From Rhynchopus sp. YZ270_cl-10 (Eukaryota; Euglenozoa; Diplonemea; Diplonemida; Diplonemidae): 64,000 bases of DNA. Every line of letters starts with the position of its first letter. Positions within the stretch are counted from its first letter, which is position 1. Below the pieces are notes generated by a model. It saw nothing but the letters and a program-made list of their open reading frames with translations, searched no databases and had not been told where the DNA came from. Location of the stretch: the NCBI GenBank assembly GCA_964035575.1, contig OZ037889.1, positions 1,302,001 through 1,366,000 on the forward strand, written 5' to 3'. Shown piece after piece: positions 21,932 through 34,605 of this stretch. Both the position numbers and the translations under genes were made by a program.

Positions 21932-23065
21932 ATGTTCCACGCATGTCGGAGAACGTGTACGGGCGCGCTGCGGAGGCAGGTCGCCCGCTTCTCGCAGCAG
22001 GAGGACTTTGTTCCGCAGAAACTCAACTTCCCTGACATGCGATTCACGACACAGGAGCGCGGAATGGTTCTTGTCGAAGGTCCTGAGGCGGCACAGCTGC
22101 TGCAGGGACTGACCACGAATGACGTGCGCCTGTTGACAGAGGAGGCCAGCGAGGATGAGCGTGTGCCACTCCTGTACTCCGCCTTCCTCAACAGTAAGGG
22201 ACGTGTTATTGCCGACGCCTTTCTCCACGACGTGGACGGGTCAGGCACACGCATTCTCGTTGAGACCGACGCCGCCACCGCAGCACCGCTTGCACGCCAC
22301 CTGCGCCTGCACCGCTTCCAAAGCAAATGCGACATTGTTGCGTATGGCAACGAGACGCCCTCCCCCTTCGGCATCCTCCTCTCCTCCAGCGATGATATCC
22401 CCAACGTCACCACGGACCCACGCTTGCAGGCAATCAGCGAGTTCGATTTGGAGGAGGAAGCTGCCGACGACATCAACCTCGACGCGAACTACCTTCCGAT
22501 CTTCAAACGTGGGCTGGTGGAAGTTGACGCGCCTGTGAACGGCGCACTGACAGGTCGCCTGGCAGAGACGACATACGGGGTCTACAGGGTGTGCGCCGGG
22601 TTGTCGGAAGGTTGTATCGACATACCTTCTGGTGCAGCACTTCCTCTTGAATCTAATCTGGACTTCCTCGGGGGTGTGTCGTTCTCCAAGGGGTGCTATA
22701 TTGGCCAGGAGTTGACAGCAAGAACACACCACCGTGGGCTCACACGAAAGCGCCTTCTCCCAGTGGTACTCAGCAAAGATGGCTCTCCATGTGACGTTCC
22801 TCAGGCTGTCGCTGACTTCCTTGTCACTCCACGTGTGATCGACTTTGACACCCCTAAGGATGCTGAGGCGTCACTGCAGAAGGTTTTGCCCGCTAAAGGG
22901 ACTGCGGGAAGCCTCAAGACTTGCATCCCCATGTCGGACAATTTCACCTTTGCCATTGCAATGATGCGTTTGGATAACATCGAATGGCACATGCACTCAG
23001 CAAGCACCCAGGATGGTTGGTCAGTCATCCCCATGGCGCCATTATGGTGGCCTTTTGAGGATTAG
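21932..23065 (+). CDS. IBA57: IBA57-like folate-binding Fe-S assembly factor (YgfZ/GcvT family)
   Basis: 377 residues from the ATG at 21932, chosen because it starts an arginine-rich, acid-free leader (MFHACRRTCTGALRRQVARF) typical of a mitochondrial presequence. The body shows the family opening (RGMVLVEGPEAAQLLQGLTTND), LLYSAFLNSKGRVIADAFL and the diagnostic K-G-C-Y-I-G-Q-E-L-T-A-R-T motif at residues 253-265, with the conserved Cys255. In the family, IBA57 acts with ISCA1/ISCA2 in the mitochondrial matrix to make 4Fe-4S clusters. The longer C-terminal part (about 290-377) is divergent. It reads as intact and intronless. GcvT itself is less likely because of the motif and length. Confidence 0.9.
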   Translation: MFHACRRTCTGALRRQVARFSQQEDFVPQKLNFPDMRFTTQERGMVLVEGPEAAQLLQGLTTNDVRLLTEEASEDERVPLLYSAFLNSKGRVIADAFLHDVDGSGTRILVETDAATAAPLARHLRLHRFQSKCDIVAYGNETPSPFGILLSSSDDIPNVTTDPRLQAISEFDLEEEAADDINLDANYLPIFKRGLVEVDAPVNGALTGRLAETTYGVYRVCAGLSEGCIDIPSGAALPLESNLDFLGGVSFSKGCYIGQELTARTHHRGLTRKRLLPVVLSKDGSPCDVPQAVADFLVTPRVIDFDTPKDAEASLQKVLPAKGTAGSLKTCIPMSDNFTFAIAMMRLDNIEWHMHSASTQDGWSVIPMAPLWWPFED

Positions 23066-23177
23066 GACGTCCAAATCCAATGACTATGTATCTTTCATGT
23101 GTTAGTTTGTGGTTTCTGAGGGCACTACAACACACTCAAGAAGACCCTTCTCCCTCTTTCTCCCAGATTTTACATTT

Positions 23178-24121
23178 TGCTCCTTAGCTCCTTAGCTCCT
23201 TAGCTCCTTAGCTCCTTAGCTCCTTAGCTCCTTAGCTCCTTAGCTCCTTAGCTCCTTAGCTCCTTAGCTCCTTAGCTCCTTAGCTCCTTAGCTCCTTAGC
23301 TCCTTAGCTCCTTAGCTCCTTAGCTCCTTAGCTCCTTAGCTCCTTAGCTCCTTAGCTCCTTAGCTCCTTAGCTCCTTAGCTCCTTAGCTCCTTAGCTCCT
23401 TAGCTCCTTAGCTCCTTAGCTCCTTAGCTCCTTAGCTCCTTAGCTCCTTAGCTCCTTAGCTCCTTAGCTCCTTAGCTCCTTAGCTCCTTAGCTCCTTAGC
23501 TCCTTAGCTCCTTAGCTCCTTAGCTCCTTAGCTCCTTAGCTCCTTAGCTCCTTAGCTCCTTAGCTCCTTAGCTCCTTAGCTCCTTAGCTCCTTAGCTCCT
23601 TAGCTCCTTAGCTCCTTAGCTCCTTAGCTCCTTAGCTCCTTAGCTCCTTAGCTCCTTAGCTCCTTAGCTCCTTAGCTCCTTAGCTCCTTAGCTCCTTAGC
23701 TCCTTAGCTCCTTAGCTCCTTAGCTCCTTAGCTCCTTAGCTCCTTAGCTCCTTAGCTCCTTAGCTCCTTAGCTCCTTAGCTCCTTAGCTCCTTAGCTCCT
23801 TAGCTCCTTAGCTCCTTAGCTCCTTAGCTCCTTAGCTCCTTAGCTCCTTAGCTCCTTAGCTCCTTAGCTCCTTAGCTCCTTAGCTCCTTAGCTCCTTAGC
23901 TCCTTAGCTCCTTAGCTCCTTAGCTCCTTAGCTCCTTAGCTCCTTAGCTCCTTAGCTCCTTAGCTCCTTAGCTCCTTAGCTCCTTAGCTCCTTAGCTCCT
24001 TAGCTCCTTAGCTCCTTAGCTCCTTAGCTCCTTAGCTCCTTAGCTCCTTAGCTCCTTAGCTCCTTAGCTCCTTAGCTCCTTAGCTCCTTAGCTCCTTAGC
24101 TCCTTAGCTCCTTAGCTCCTT
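23178..24121 (+). repeat. 8-bp satellite (CTCCTTAG)n, array 1
   Basis: About 118 perfect tandem copies; the last unit turns into CTTGGTATCTAAGG, as array 2 does. Confidence 0.97.
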
Positions 24122-26362
24122 GGTATCTAAGGTGCACAGGGGGCGGCTTTTTTTGGTTCCCGAAACCCTCCCGAAACCTCCCGGAAGTGGTTTTGGATAT
24201 GGTGCACAGGGGGCATTTCACCCCTGAAAAAGGGTGCACAGGGGGCTTTTCGGGGGTCCTGAAATAGGGTGCACAGGGGGCGCAAAAGTATGCCCCATAT
24301 GACTTTTACAGGTATTTTGGGTCCCGTACACAGTTTTCACAGCACACACAGAAAAACACAGAAAAACACAGAAAAACACAGAAAAACACAGAAAAACACA
24401 GAAAAACACAGAAAAACACAGAAAAACACAGAAAAACACAGAAAAACACAGTATACACAGTATACACAGTATACACAGTATACACAGTATACACAGTATA
24501 CACAGTATACACAGTATACACAGTATACACAGTATACACAGTATACACAGTATACACAGTATACACAGTATACACAGTATACACAGAAAACACAGTTTTC
24601 ACAGTTTTCACAGTACACACAGTATACACAGTATACACAGAAAACACAGTATACACAGTATACACAGTATACACAGTATACACAGTATACACAGTATACA
24701 CAGTATACACAGTATACACAGTATACACAGTATACACAGTTTTCACAGTTTTCACAGTATACACAGTATACACAGTATACACAGTATACACAGTATACAC
24801 AGTATACACAGTATACACAGTATACACAGTATACACAGTGTACACAGTATACACAGTATACACAGTATACACAGTATACACAGTATACACAGTATACACA
24901 GTATACACAGTATACACAGTAGTGTACAAACCTTCTCTCAGTAGGGAAGCATGGTACACGTGAAAACACCTAAGTGCCCAGCCCACCAAAACACCAACCA
25001 GTTGACACAAGCCAGATATTTATTTCGGGTTTGCAGGTTTGCAGATAACTCAACCAGTTAAGTAACCCCCAAGAACCCTATTTTTCTTCTTTTCTGTACT
25101 TGGTCTATTTTTTTATGAGAATAGAAAGGAAAAGGGAAAAAATGGAGAAGATAATAAAGACAATAAAATGAACAGGAAAACGGAAATGGAAAAAAGAAAA
25201 AAGGATGACCAAAAAAGGTCGGGTTTAGAATAAAAGGTGGATGAAGAGCTTACCAAGAACCTTATCAACCACACCAACCACACAAGCACCAGCCGGATAA
25301 TGCATGTAACTGACCCCCGAGAACCCTATCAACCACACCAGCCGGATAACGCAACCTAGAACCCGCAAACCCGCGCACCCGCAAACCCGCAAACCCGCAC
25401 AACCACCAGACAGATAACGTAACCTAGAACCAGAAAACGCAACCTAGAACCAGCAGGTTCCCGCGCACCCGCACCCACCAGCCGGCTTATCGACCACACC
25501 AGCCAGATAACGTTGCCCGAACCCCGCGCACCCGCACCACCACACCAGCCGGATAACGCAACCTAGAACCCGCAAACCCGCGCACCCGCAAACCCGCAAA
25601 CCCGCACAACCACCAGCCAGATAACGTAACCTAGAACCAGAAAACGCAACCTAGAACCAGCAGGTTCCCGCGCACCCGCACCCACCAGCCAGCTTAGTGA
25701 CCACACCAGCCAGATAACGCAACCTAGAACCCGCAAACCCGCGCACCCGCAAACCCGCAAACCCGCACAACCACCAGACAGATAATGTAACCTAGAACCA
25801 GATAACGCAACCTAGAACCAGCAGGTTCCCGCGCACCCGCACCCACCAGCCGGCTTATCGACCACACCAGCCAGATAACGTTGCCCGAACCCCGCGCACC
25901 CGCACCACCACACCAGCCAGATAACACAACCTAGAACCCGCTAATACTCGCAAATAACAGTTTTTCAGTGTGTGAAACAGCTGAGTTACTGAACCCCGAG
26001 AAGACTGGATCCGGTGCACAGGGTGCCTTTTTGAAAAATATCCGGTGCACAGGGGGCGCCTAAGTGAAAAATCGGTGCACAGGGGGCGTATCCTGGAAAA
26101 ATCCGGTGCACACGGGGCGCCCAAAAACGGTGCACAGGGGGCGTCTTTGAACGGTGCACAGGGGGCGCCTAAAATCCGGTGCACACGGGGCGCCCCAAAA
26201 ACGGTGCACAGGGGGCGTGTCAGAACGGTGCACATGGGGCGCCCGGCTATTAAATCACGGGTAAAACGCCCCCTGTGCACCGGATTTTTGGGCGCCCCCT
26301 GTGCACCGTTTTGGGGTGCGCCCCCTGTGCACCGGACGTGCCCCCTGTGCACCGGAGTGGCC
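24122..26362. repeat. composite satellite spacer, copy 1 (2241 bp)
   Basis: In order: four direct GGTGCACAGGGGGC-like motifs (24132-24280); a 10-bp CAGAAAAACA array; a 9-bp TATACACAG array with AAAACACAG and TTTTCACAG variants (24440-24920); A-rich unique sequence (25030-25260); repeated stretches with CAGATAACGCAACCTAGAAC and ACCCGCAAACCCGC (25330-25960); then GGTGCACAGGGGGC-like motifs, first direct, then inverted (26020-26360). Repeat-encoded frames are not genes. Confidence 0.92.
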
Positions 26363-27106
26363 AGCTCCTTAGCTCCTTAGCTCCTTAGCTCCTTAGCTCC
26401 TTAGCTCCTTAGCTCCTTAGCTCCTTAGCTCCTTAGCTCCTTAGCTCCTTAGCTCCTTAGCTCCTTAGCTCCTTAGCTCCTTAGCTCCTTAGCTCCTTAG
26501 CTCCTTAGCTCCTTAGCTCCTTAGCTCCTTAGCTCCTTAGCTCCTTAGCTCCTTAGCTCCTTAGCTCCTTAGCTCCTTAGCTCCTTAGCTCCTTAGCTCC
26601 TTAGCTCCTTAGCTCCTTAGCTCCTTAGCTCCTTAGCTCCTTAGCTCCTTAGCTCCTTAGCTCCTTAGCTCCTTAGCTCCTTAGCTCCTTAGCTCCTTAG
26701 CTCCTTAGCTCCTTAGCTCCTTAGCTCCTTAGCTCCTTAGCTCCTTAGCTCCTTAGCTCCTTAGCTCCTTAGCTCCTTAGCTCCTTAGCTCCTTAGCTCC
26801 TTAGCTCCTTAGCTCCTTAGCTCCTTAGCTCCTTAGCTCCTTAGCTCCTTAGCTCCTTAGCTCCTTAGCTCCTTAGCTCCTTAGCTCCTTAGCTCCTTAG
26901 CTCCTTAGCTCCTTAGCTCCTTAGCTCCTTAGCTCCTTAGCTCCTTAGCTCCTTAGCTCCTTAGCTCCTTAGCTCCTTAGCTCCTTAGCTCCTTAGCTCC
27001 TTAGCTCCTTAGCTCCTTAGCTCCTTAGCTCCTTAGCTCCTTAGCTCCTTAGCTCCTTAGCTCCTTAGCTCCTTAGCTCCTTAGCTCCTTAGCTCCTTAG
27101 CTCCTT
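26363..27106 (+). repeat. 8-bp satellite (CTCCTTAG)n, array 2
   Basis: About 93 perfect copies between the two spacer copies. Confidence 0.97.
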
Positions 27107-29385
27107 GGTATCTAAGGTGCACAGGGGGCGGCTTTTTTTGGTTCCCGAAACCCTCCCGAAACCTCCCGGAAGTGGTTTTGGATATGGTGCACAGGGGGCA
27201 TTTCACCCCTGAAAAAGGGTGCACAGGGGGCTTTTCGGGGGTCCTGAAATAGGGTGCACAGGGGGCGCAAAAGTATGCCCCATATGACTTTTACAGGTAT
27301 TTTGGGTCCCGTACACAGTTTTCACAGCACACACAGAAAAACACAGAAAAACACAGAAAAACACAGAAAAACACAGAAAAACACAGAAAAACACAGAAAA
27401 ACACAGAAAAACACAGAAAAACACAGAAAAACACAGAAAAACACAGAAAAACACAGTATACACAGTATACACAGTATACACAGTATACACAGTATACACA
27501 GTATACACAGTATACACAGTATACACAGTATACACAGTATACACAGTATACACAGTATACACAGTATACACAGTATACACAGTATACACAGAAAACACAG
27601 TTTTCACAGTTTTCACAGTACACACAGTATACACAGTATACACAGAAAACACAGTATACACAGTATACACAGTATACACAGTATACACAGTATACACAGT
27701 ATACACAGTATACACAGTATACACAGTATACACAGTATACACAGTATACACAGTTTTCACAGTTTTCACAGTATACACAGTATACACAGTATACACAGTA
27801 TACACAGTATACACAGTATACACAGTATACACAGTATACACAGTATACACAGTGTACACAGTATACACAGTATACACAGTATACACAGTATACACAGTAT
27901 ACACAGTATACACAGTATACACAGTATACACAGTATACACAGTAGTGTACAAACCTTCTCTCAGTAGGGAAGCATGGTACACGTGAAAACACCTAAGTGC
28001 CCAGCCCACCAAAACACCAACCAGTTGACACAAGCCAGATATTTATTTCGGGTTTGCAGGTTTGCAGATAACTCAACCAGTTAAGTAACCCCCAAGAACC
28101 CTATTTTTCTTCTTTTCTGTACTTGGTCTATTTTTTTATGAGAATAGAAAGGAAAAGGGAAAAAATGGAGAAGATAATAAAGACAATAAAATGAACAGGA
28201 AAACGGAAATGGAAAAAAGAAAAAAGGATGACCAAAAAAGGTCGGGTTTAGAATAAAAGGTGGATGAAGAGCTTACCAAGAACCTTATCAACCACACCAA
28301 CCACACAAGCACCAGCCGGATAATGCATGTAACTGACCCCCGAGAACCCTATCAACCACACCAGCCGGATAACGCAACCTAGAACCCGCAAACCCGCGCA
28401 CCCGCAAACCCGCAAACCCGCACAACCACCAGACAGATAACGTAACCTAGAACCAGAAAACGCAACCTAGAACCAGCAGGTTCCCGCGCACCCGCACCCA
28501 CCAGCCGGCTTATCGACCACACCAGCCAGATAACGTTGCCCGAACCCCGCGCACCCGCACCACCACACCAGCCGGATAACGCAACCTAGAACCCGCAAAC
28601 CCGCGCACCCGCAAACCCGCAAACCCGCACAACCACCAGCCAGATAACGTAACCTAGAACCAGAAAACGCAACCTAGAACCAGCAGGTTCCCGCGCACCC
28701 GCACCCACCAGCCAGCTTAGTGACCACACCAGCCAGATAACGCAACCTAGAACCCGCAAACCCGCGCACCCGCAAACCCGCAAACCCGCACAACCACCAG
28801 ACAGATAATGTAACCTAGAACCAGATAACGCAACCTAGAACCAGCAGGTTCCCGCGCACCCGCACCCACCAGCCGGCTTATCGACCACACCAGCCAGATA
28901 ACGTTGCCCGAACCCCGCGCACCCGCACCACCACACCAGCCAGATAACACAACCTAGAACCCGCTAATACTCGCAAATAACAGTTTTTCAGTGTGTGAAA
29001 CAGCTGAGTTACTGAACCCCGAGAAGACTGGATCCGGTGCACAGGGTGCCTTTTTGAAAAATATCCGGTGCACAGGGGGCGCCTAAGTGAAAAATCGGTG
29101 CACAGGGGGCGTATCCTGGAAAAATCCGGTGCACACGGGGCGCCCAAAAACGGTGCACAGGGGGCGTCTTTGAACGGTGCACAGGGGGCGCCTAAAATCC
29201 GGTGCACACGGGGCGCCCCAAAAACGGTGCACAGGGGGCGTGTCAGAACGGTGCACATGGGGCGCCCGGCTATTAAATCACGGGTAAAACGCCCCCTGTG
29301 CACCGGATTTTTGGGCGCCCCCTGTGCACCGTTTTGGGGTGCGCCCCCTGTGCACCGGACGTGCCCCCTGTGCACCGGAGTGGCC
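27107..29385. repeat. composite satellite spacer, copy 2 (2279 bp)
   Basis: Same order and apparently the same sequence as 24122-26362. The 38-bp length gain fits two extra 10-bp and two extra 9-bp units in the CACAG arrays. With the 8-bp arrays this forms a higher-order repeat of about 3 kb. Confidence 0.93.
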
Positions 29386-30669
29386 AGCTCCTTAGCTCCT
29401 TAGCTCCTTAGCTCCTTAGCTCCTTAGCTCCTTAGCTCCTTAGCTCCTTAGCTCCTTAGCTCCTTAGCTCCTTAGCTCCTTAGCTCCTTAGCTCCTTAGC
29501 TCCTTAGCTCCTTAGCTCCTTAGCTCCTTAGCTCCTTAGCTCCTTAGCTCCTTAGCTCCTTAGCTCCTTAGCTCCTTAGCTCCTTAGCTCCTTAGCTCCT
29601 TAGCTCCTTAGCTCCTTAGCTCCTTAGCTCCTTAGCTCCTTAGCTCCTTAGCTCCTTAGCTCCTTAGCTCCTTAGCTCCTTAGCTCCTTAGCTCCTTAGC
29701 TCCTTAGCTCCTTAGCTCCTTAGCTCCTTAGCTCCTTAGCTCCTTAGCTCCTTAGCTCCTTAGCTCCTTAGCTCCTTAGCTCCTTAGCTCCTTAGCTCCT
29801 TAGCTCCTTAGCTCCTTAGCTCCTTAGCTCCTTAGCTCCTTAGCTCCTTAGCTCCTTAGCTCCTTAGCTCCTTAGCTCCTTAGCTCCTTAGCTCCTTAGC
29901 TCCTTAGCTCCTTAGCTCCTTAGCTCCTTAGCTCCTTAGCTCCTTAGCTCCTTAGCTCCTTAGCTCCTTAGCTCCTTAGCTCCTTAGCTCCTTAGCTCCT
30001 TAGCTCCTTAGCTCCTTAGCTCCTTAGCTCCTTAGCTCCTTAGCTCCTTAGCTCCTTAGCTCCTTAGCTCCTTAGCTCCTTAGCTCCTTAGCTCCTTAGC
30101 TCCTTAGCTCCTTAGCTCCTTAGCTCCTTAGCTCCTTAGCTCCTTAGCTCCTTAGCTCCTTAGCTCCTTAGCTCCTTAGCTCCTTAGCTCCTTAGCTCCT
30201 TAGCTCCTTAGCTCCTTAGCTCCTTAGCTCCTTAGCTCCTTAGCTCCTTAGCTCCTTAGCTCCTTAGCTCCTTAGCTCCTTAGCTCCTTAGCTCCTTAGC
30301 TCCTTAGCTCCTTAGCTCCTTAGCTCCTTAGCTCCTTAGCTCCTTAGCTCCTTAGCTCCTTAGCTCCTTAGCTCCTTAGCTCCTTAGCTCCTTAGCTCCT
30401 TAGCTCCTTAGCTCCTTAGCTCCTTAGCTCCTTAGCTCCTTAGCTCCTTAGCTCCTTAGCTCCTTAGCTCCTTAGCTCCTTAGCTCCTTAGCTCCTTAGC
30501 TCCTTAGCTCCTTAGCTCCTTAGCTCCTTAGCTCCTTAGCTCCTTAGCTCCTTAGCTCCTTAGCTCCTTAGCTCCTTAGCTCCTTAGCTCCTTAGCTCCT
30601 TAGCTCCTTAGCTCCTTAGCTCCTTAGCTCCTTAGCTCCTTAGCTCCTTAGCTCCTGAGCTCCTTAGCT
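29386..30669 (+). repeat. 8-bp satellite (CTCCTTAG)n, array 3
   Basis: About 160 copies; the only variant noticed (CTCCTGAG) is next to the distal edge at 30652-30659. Confidence 0.97.
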
Positions 30670-30739
30670 TGGTATGTATTGGGAAGAGTTCTGGAAGCTC
30701 ATTTATGTCCTACTGACTCGCCCTCTGTCTGTCTGTCTT

Positions 30740-31337
30740 TAGCTAATTCCTTGAATGGGCTCTAATGGGTATATTATGCACATAACATACCTAAATTATG
30801 TCGATATTACACCGGCGGAGCCGAAAAAATCGATTTTCAGGGTGTGCAAAACTGTAAAAATGACGAAAATCGGAAAAATGACGATTTTTTGGTCAAAATA
30901 TTTTTCACAGAAAATCGAATTTTACTATTAAGATTGGCTTTGGGCATGACCCAGTAAGGTTACTATGTGCCCCATGGGACATATAGACCCGAATACCAGG
31001 CCGTATTTTCAAAAAGTTGATAATCCCAGTATATGGTATGGCCCTGTGGTACGAAATTTTTGGCCGAAAAAATCGACCAAAAAATCGTCATTTTTCGGGG
31101 TCACGGTGACAAAAAGTTGCATTTTTTCACGAAAAATGGTCGGAATGTGACTTGAATGGGCTCTAATGGGTATATTATGCACATAACATACCTAAATTAT
31201 GTCGATATTTCACCGGCGGAGCCGAAAAAATCGATTTTCAGGGTGTGCAAAACTGTAAAAATGACGAAAATCGGAAAAATGACGATTTTTTGGTCAAAAT
31301 ATTTTTCACAGAAAATCGAATTTTACTATTAAGATTG
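30740..31337 (+). repeat. 401-bp satellite, proximal part (about 1.5 units)
   Basis: Begins near TTGAATGGGCTCTAATGGG and runs to the LINE insertion point after ACTATTAAGATTG. The same satellite resumes at 34649. Confidence 0.95.
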
Positions 31338-34300
31338 ATGGATCCGGCAGTATCCCGGGACACTACGAGCCCCTCACCATGGACCCGGCTCTGCAGCAGC
31401 ACATCCTGTCTTTTGAGGCCACAGGTGGTAAGGGGGAGTGCCAGTCAGAGCGCCCCATGGCTTTTGTGGGAGCGAGGGAGGCGGAGGCGTCGAACACTTT
31501 CCTGCAGTGCGAACAATGCAGCAAGCTCTTCGATGCGTCGGACGCACACTTCTGCTGTCACACGTGTGGTGGCTTGGCATGTCTGCACTGCGCTCAGGGG
31601 TCCAAGCACTGCCCTCTGTCGCAAATTGGCAGGGCGGAATATTTCAGTGCCCTGTCTTTTTTGCACTCGAATGTTCCGGCTCAGGCTGCCTCTGCGGAGG
31701 GGAGCGGAGACCCACCACCTAAACGGGCTCCTTCTCCAGCAGTGCCAGCTCCCGAGGGCGAGGACGTCGAGGAGGTAGACATGCCAATGGCGGGCGAAGA
31801 GGGGCAGCAGGCAGAACAGAAGCAGCAGAAGCACGAGAAGCAACGGAAACAGCAGAAGCAGCAACAACAAAAGGCGGACCAGGTGAAGAAGGAAGCGTTG
31901 CAGCGTGCGTCGGACGCGTGGCAGCAAGCCCTGGAGGTACGGCGGGAGCATCGTCGGTCGTGGGGACCGGATTTGGCCGCGCTTCGGGGCACTTTTGGCG
32001 ACCGCCAGCAGGAGTTGAGTCGTTTCCTGGAGGAACAGAATGTGCGTCTGGACCAGGCGAAGGCGGCGGACAGGCATCGTGTGGAGGAGCTGACCGCCAG
32101 GCACAAGCGGGAACTCGCAGAGGACGCGAAGAAGATGCATGCGCAGTACTTGGAAGACTGCGATCGGCACCCCGAAGCAGGAGAGTCGCTCCGGGCGGAG
32201 TATGACAGGCAACGCTGCGAGAGGCATTACGCCATCGCAGCTAAGCATGAGTCGGAGCAGAAGGCGACCACTCTGGTGTTGACGGCGGTGAACCTCTCCC
32301 GACAGCTGGAGGCAGAACGCATGGTGGCATACGGGCGGTGCTTTGGGGTGGTGTGCGAAGGGCGGCTATTCCTCCCCTGCCATGCGGTGCGGAGAGCGGT
32401 GGGCGACGACCCTGAAGGACTCGAACCTGACTGTGTCGGCGACTGGATGGCTCTCTTTGGTCCTCAAGGTGCTTCTCCGTGCCCGGGCGAGTTCCTGTAC
32501 TGCTGGGCGACACAGCAGCCGTGGAGTGGGAACGGGGAGGGGGACGGTGATTGCCCGGAGTCGGTGGTCGCCCGTCAGGCGGTTAGGAAGATAGCAGGGG
32601 AGGCCGGATACTGCGACACCTGGGGCAAGACCAGCGCGGTCATCGTCGTTCGGGAAGGCAGGGTCAGCTGGGGAACCCCTTCTCGGGATCAGCTGGAGGA
32701 GGAGGTGGGGCGACAGGCCGAGGCGGCAGACACCGAGGTGCGTGTGAAGGTGGAGGAGATGGATGATGATGAGCAGGAGCAGGAGGAGGACCTCGACACC
32801 GCGATGGAGGGGGCGGATCGCTCGCATTCTCTGTCAGTGGAAGGCATCCCTGACCAGAAGAAGCAAGCGAGGGTGAGGGAATTGCTGAGGGCGCAGAGCG
32901 AGGCTTGGATGTGGACGGAGGAGGAGCGGACGGAGAGGGGGGGTCTTTTCCCGTGCCTCACCATGGGGTCGCCGGTGCCTTCTTCTGTGACGAAGTGGAT
33001 CTCCCTGTTCCACTACCGTCAGGGAGAGAAACAGGATGGCAGACCCTTGTTGTCACTCCCCCTCTCTACCGCTACTTTCACTCAGTGGTATGAGGTGATG
33101 AAGGTGGTGGGTTTGCATGAGTGGTCGGTTCAGGAAAAGTGCAAGGCAAAGTCGACGTTGCATGCCCTGACGGACAACCGGAGCAGTAGGGGGCAGGCCT
33201 TTGCAGCGGAGAGTACAAGGAGGGAGAATGAGGCACGAGCGGCTCGAGAGGGAATAGGCCGACAACCTCAAGCCTCCTCTTCTTCTTCTTCTTCCTCCAC
33301 CTCTGCAGGCCGTGGCACTACAACCTCCATCGCCCAACCTGCAGTCTCCACTTCTTCCTCCTCCTCATCGGCAGGCCGTGGCAATGCAACCTCCTCCGCC
33401 CAACCTGCTCCTTCCCCAGCTCCCAAAGGACCCCAGCGCCATGCAGCTCAGGGTAGGTCCAACACGTCGAACGTGTTCACCGACGCAGTGGCACAAGCGA
33501 CGCAGCATGTGCTCTCGCCCCAGGAGGTGCAGAGAGGGCGCAATGGTCGCGGTGGTGGACAGAAGGGGAGACAGAGCGGAGGAAGGAAGGGGAAAAAGGG
33601 GAATAAAAAGAATTAGAGAGTTAGAGAGTTAGAGGGTGAGAGTGTGTGAGAATGACAGTTTGCCCCATGTTTATTTTTAACCCTTTTTATTTTGTGTTTT
33701 TTGTTCTTTTCATCCTTTGGGGTTTGCCCCCCCTTTCCCCCCTTTCCGCCCCCCTTCCTATTTGTTAATATTTTTGGTTGGCTGCTGGCTAGGACGGGTC
33801 TACCCCAGCGACGGCCCTTACCCCTTGGACGAGGCTCTGAGGGTAGAGGGCAGTCTCGGAGTAAGACCTGTCTAAGAGCCAGGCCAGTGGCATCAGGAGC
33901 CATTGGGCCACTTTTATAGATTGTGCAGTAGAGTAGAGTTTGTACAGAACTCTTGTCCTTTGAGTTCCTTTTTTCACTCCTTTAGTTTTTCATTTTTACC
34001 TTGTGAAGGTCAATTTCAATTTTTCATTTTTCAAAACCACCACAGGTAAGCACGAGACCCACCATTGTTGTTGTTGATTTTGTTGTGCGTTATTGTTGTT
34101 TTACCCTTTGGGTGTCAGTCAGTCGGGTCAGGTCACACTTACTGAAGTTCTCAAAAATTTTCACCAAAAAGAAAACTACTAAAAAGATTATGGAACTTCC
34201 TTTTTATTTGTTTGTGTGTTACAGAGGAAACGGCTCACTCAATCCCCTCCTTCTCCTTCTCCTCCCCTTCTCCTCCCCTCCCCTCCCCAAGACAAAGCAA

Positions 34301-34605
34301 AATAAAACTACACCGGTAGACAGAGCAACCCTCCCGTCCCATCCCCTCCCCTTTTCCTTTTGGGAAAAATTGCACTCACATACGACCCTTTTGCTTATTT
34401 GCAGGGAAGTGTTGGTTGTAATTGTCCCACATGTTTTCTATTTTAGTGCCCCTAACTGTGTTTTCAGGCACTGTCTTGCCAGTACAATAGTAAAGTGCCC
34501 TTGTCTGGACATCTAGCTGTTTACATACTCGCTTGACTAGTAAGTACCCCCTCTGTCACTGGATGTAGATAAAAAAAGCGAGCCTAGGGCTAAGTTGAAC
34601 AACAC

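Noticed and set aside
23178-24121. Telomeric repeats
   Set aside because: CTCCTTAG is not a TTAGGG-type telomere and the arrays are internal, between genes.
24269-28033. Frames of 210-276 codons reading VYT, YCV, HSI or TQY repeats
   Set aside because: Produced by the 9- and 10-bp CACAG arrays; both strands and several frames are open at once.
23178-30669. CRISPR array
   Set aside because: Direct tandem 8-bp units without unique spacers in a eukaryotic genome.
31245-31778. A 177-codon frame across the satellite/LINE junction
   Set aside because: It overlaps the 745-codon LINE frame in another phase and begins in satellite DNA.
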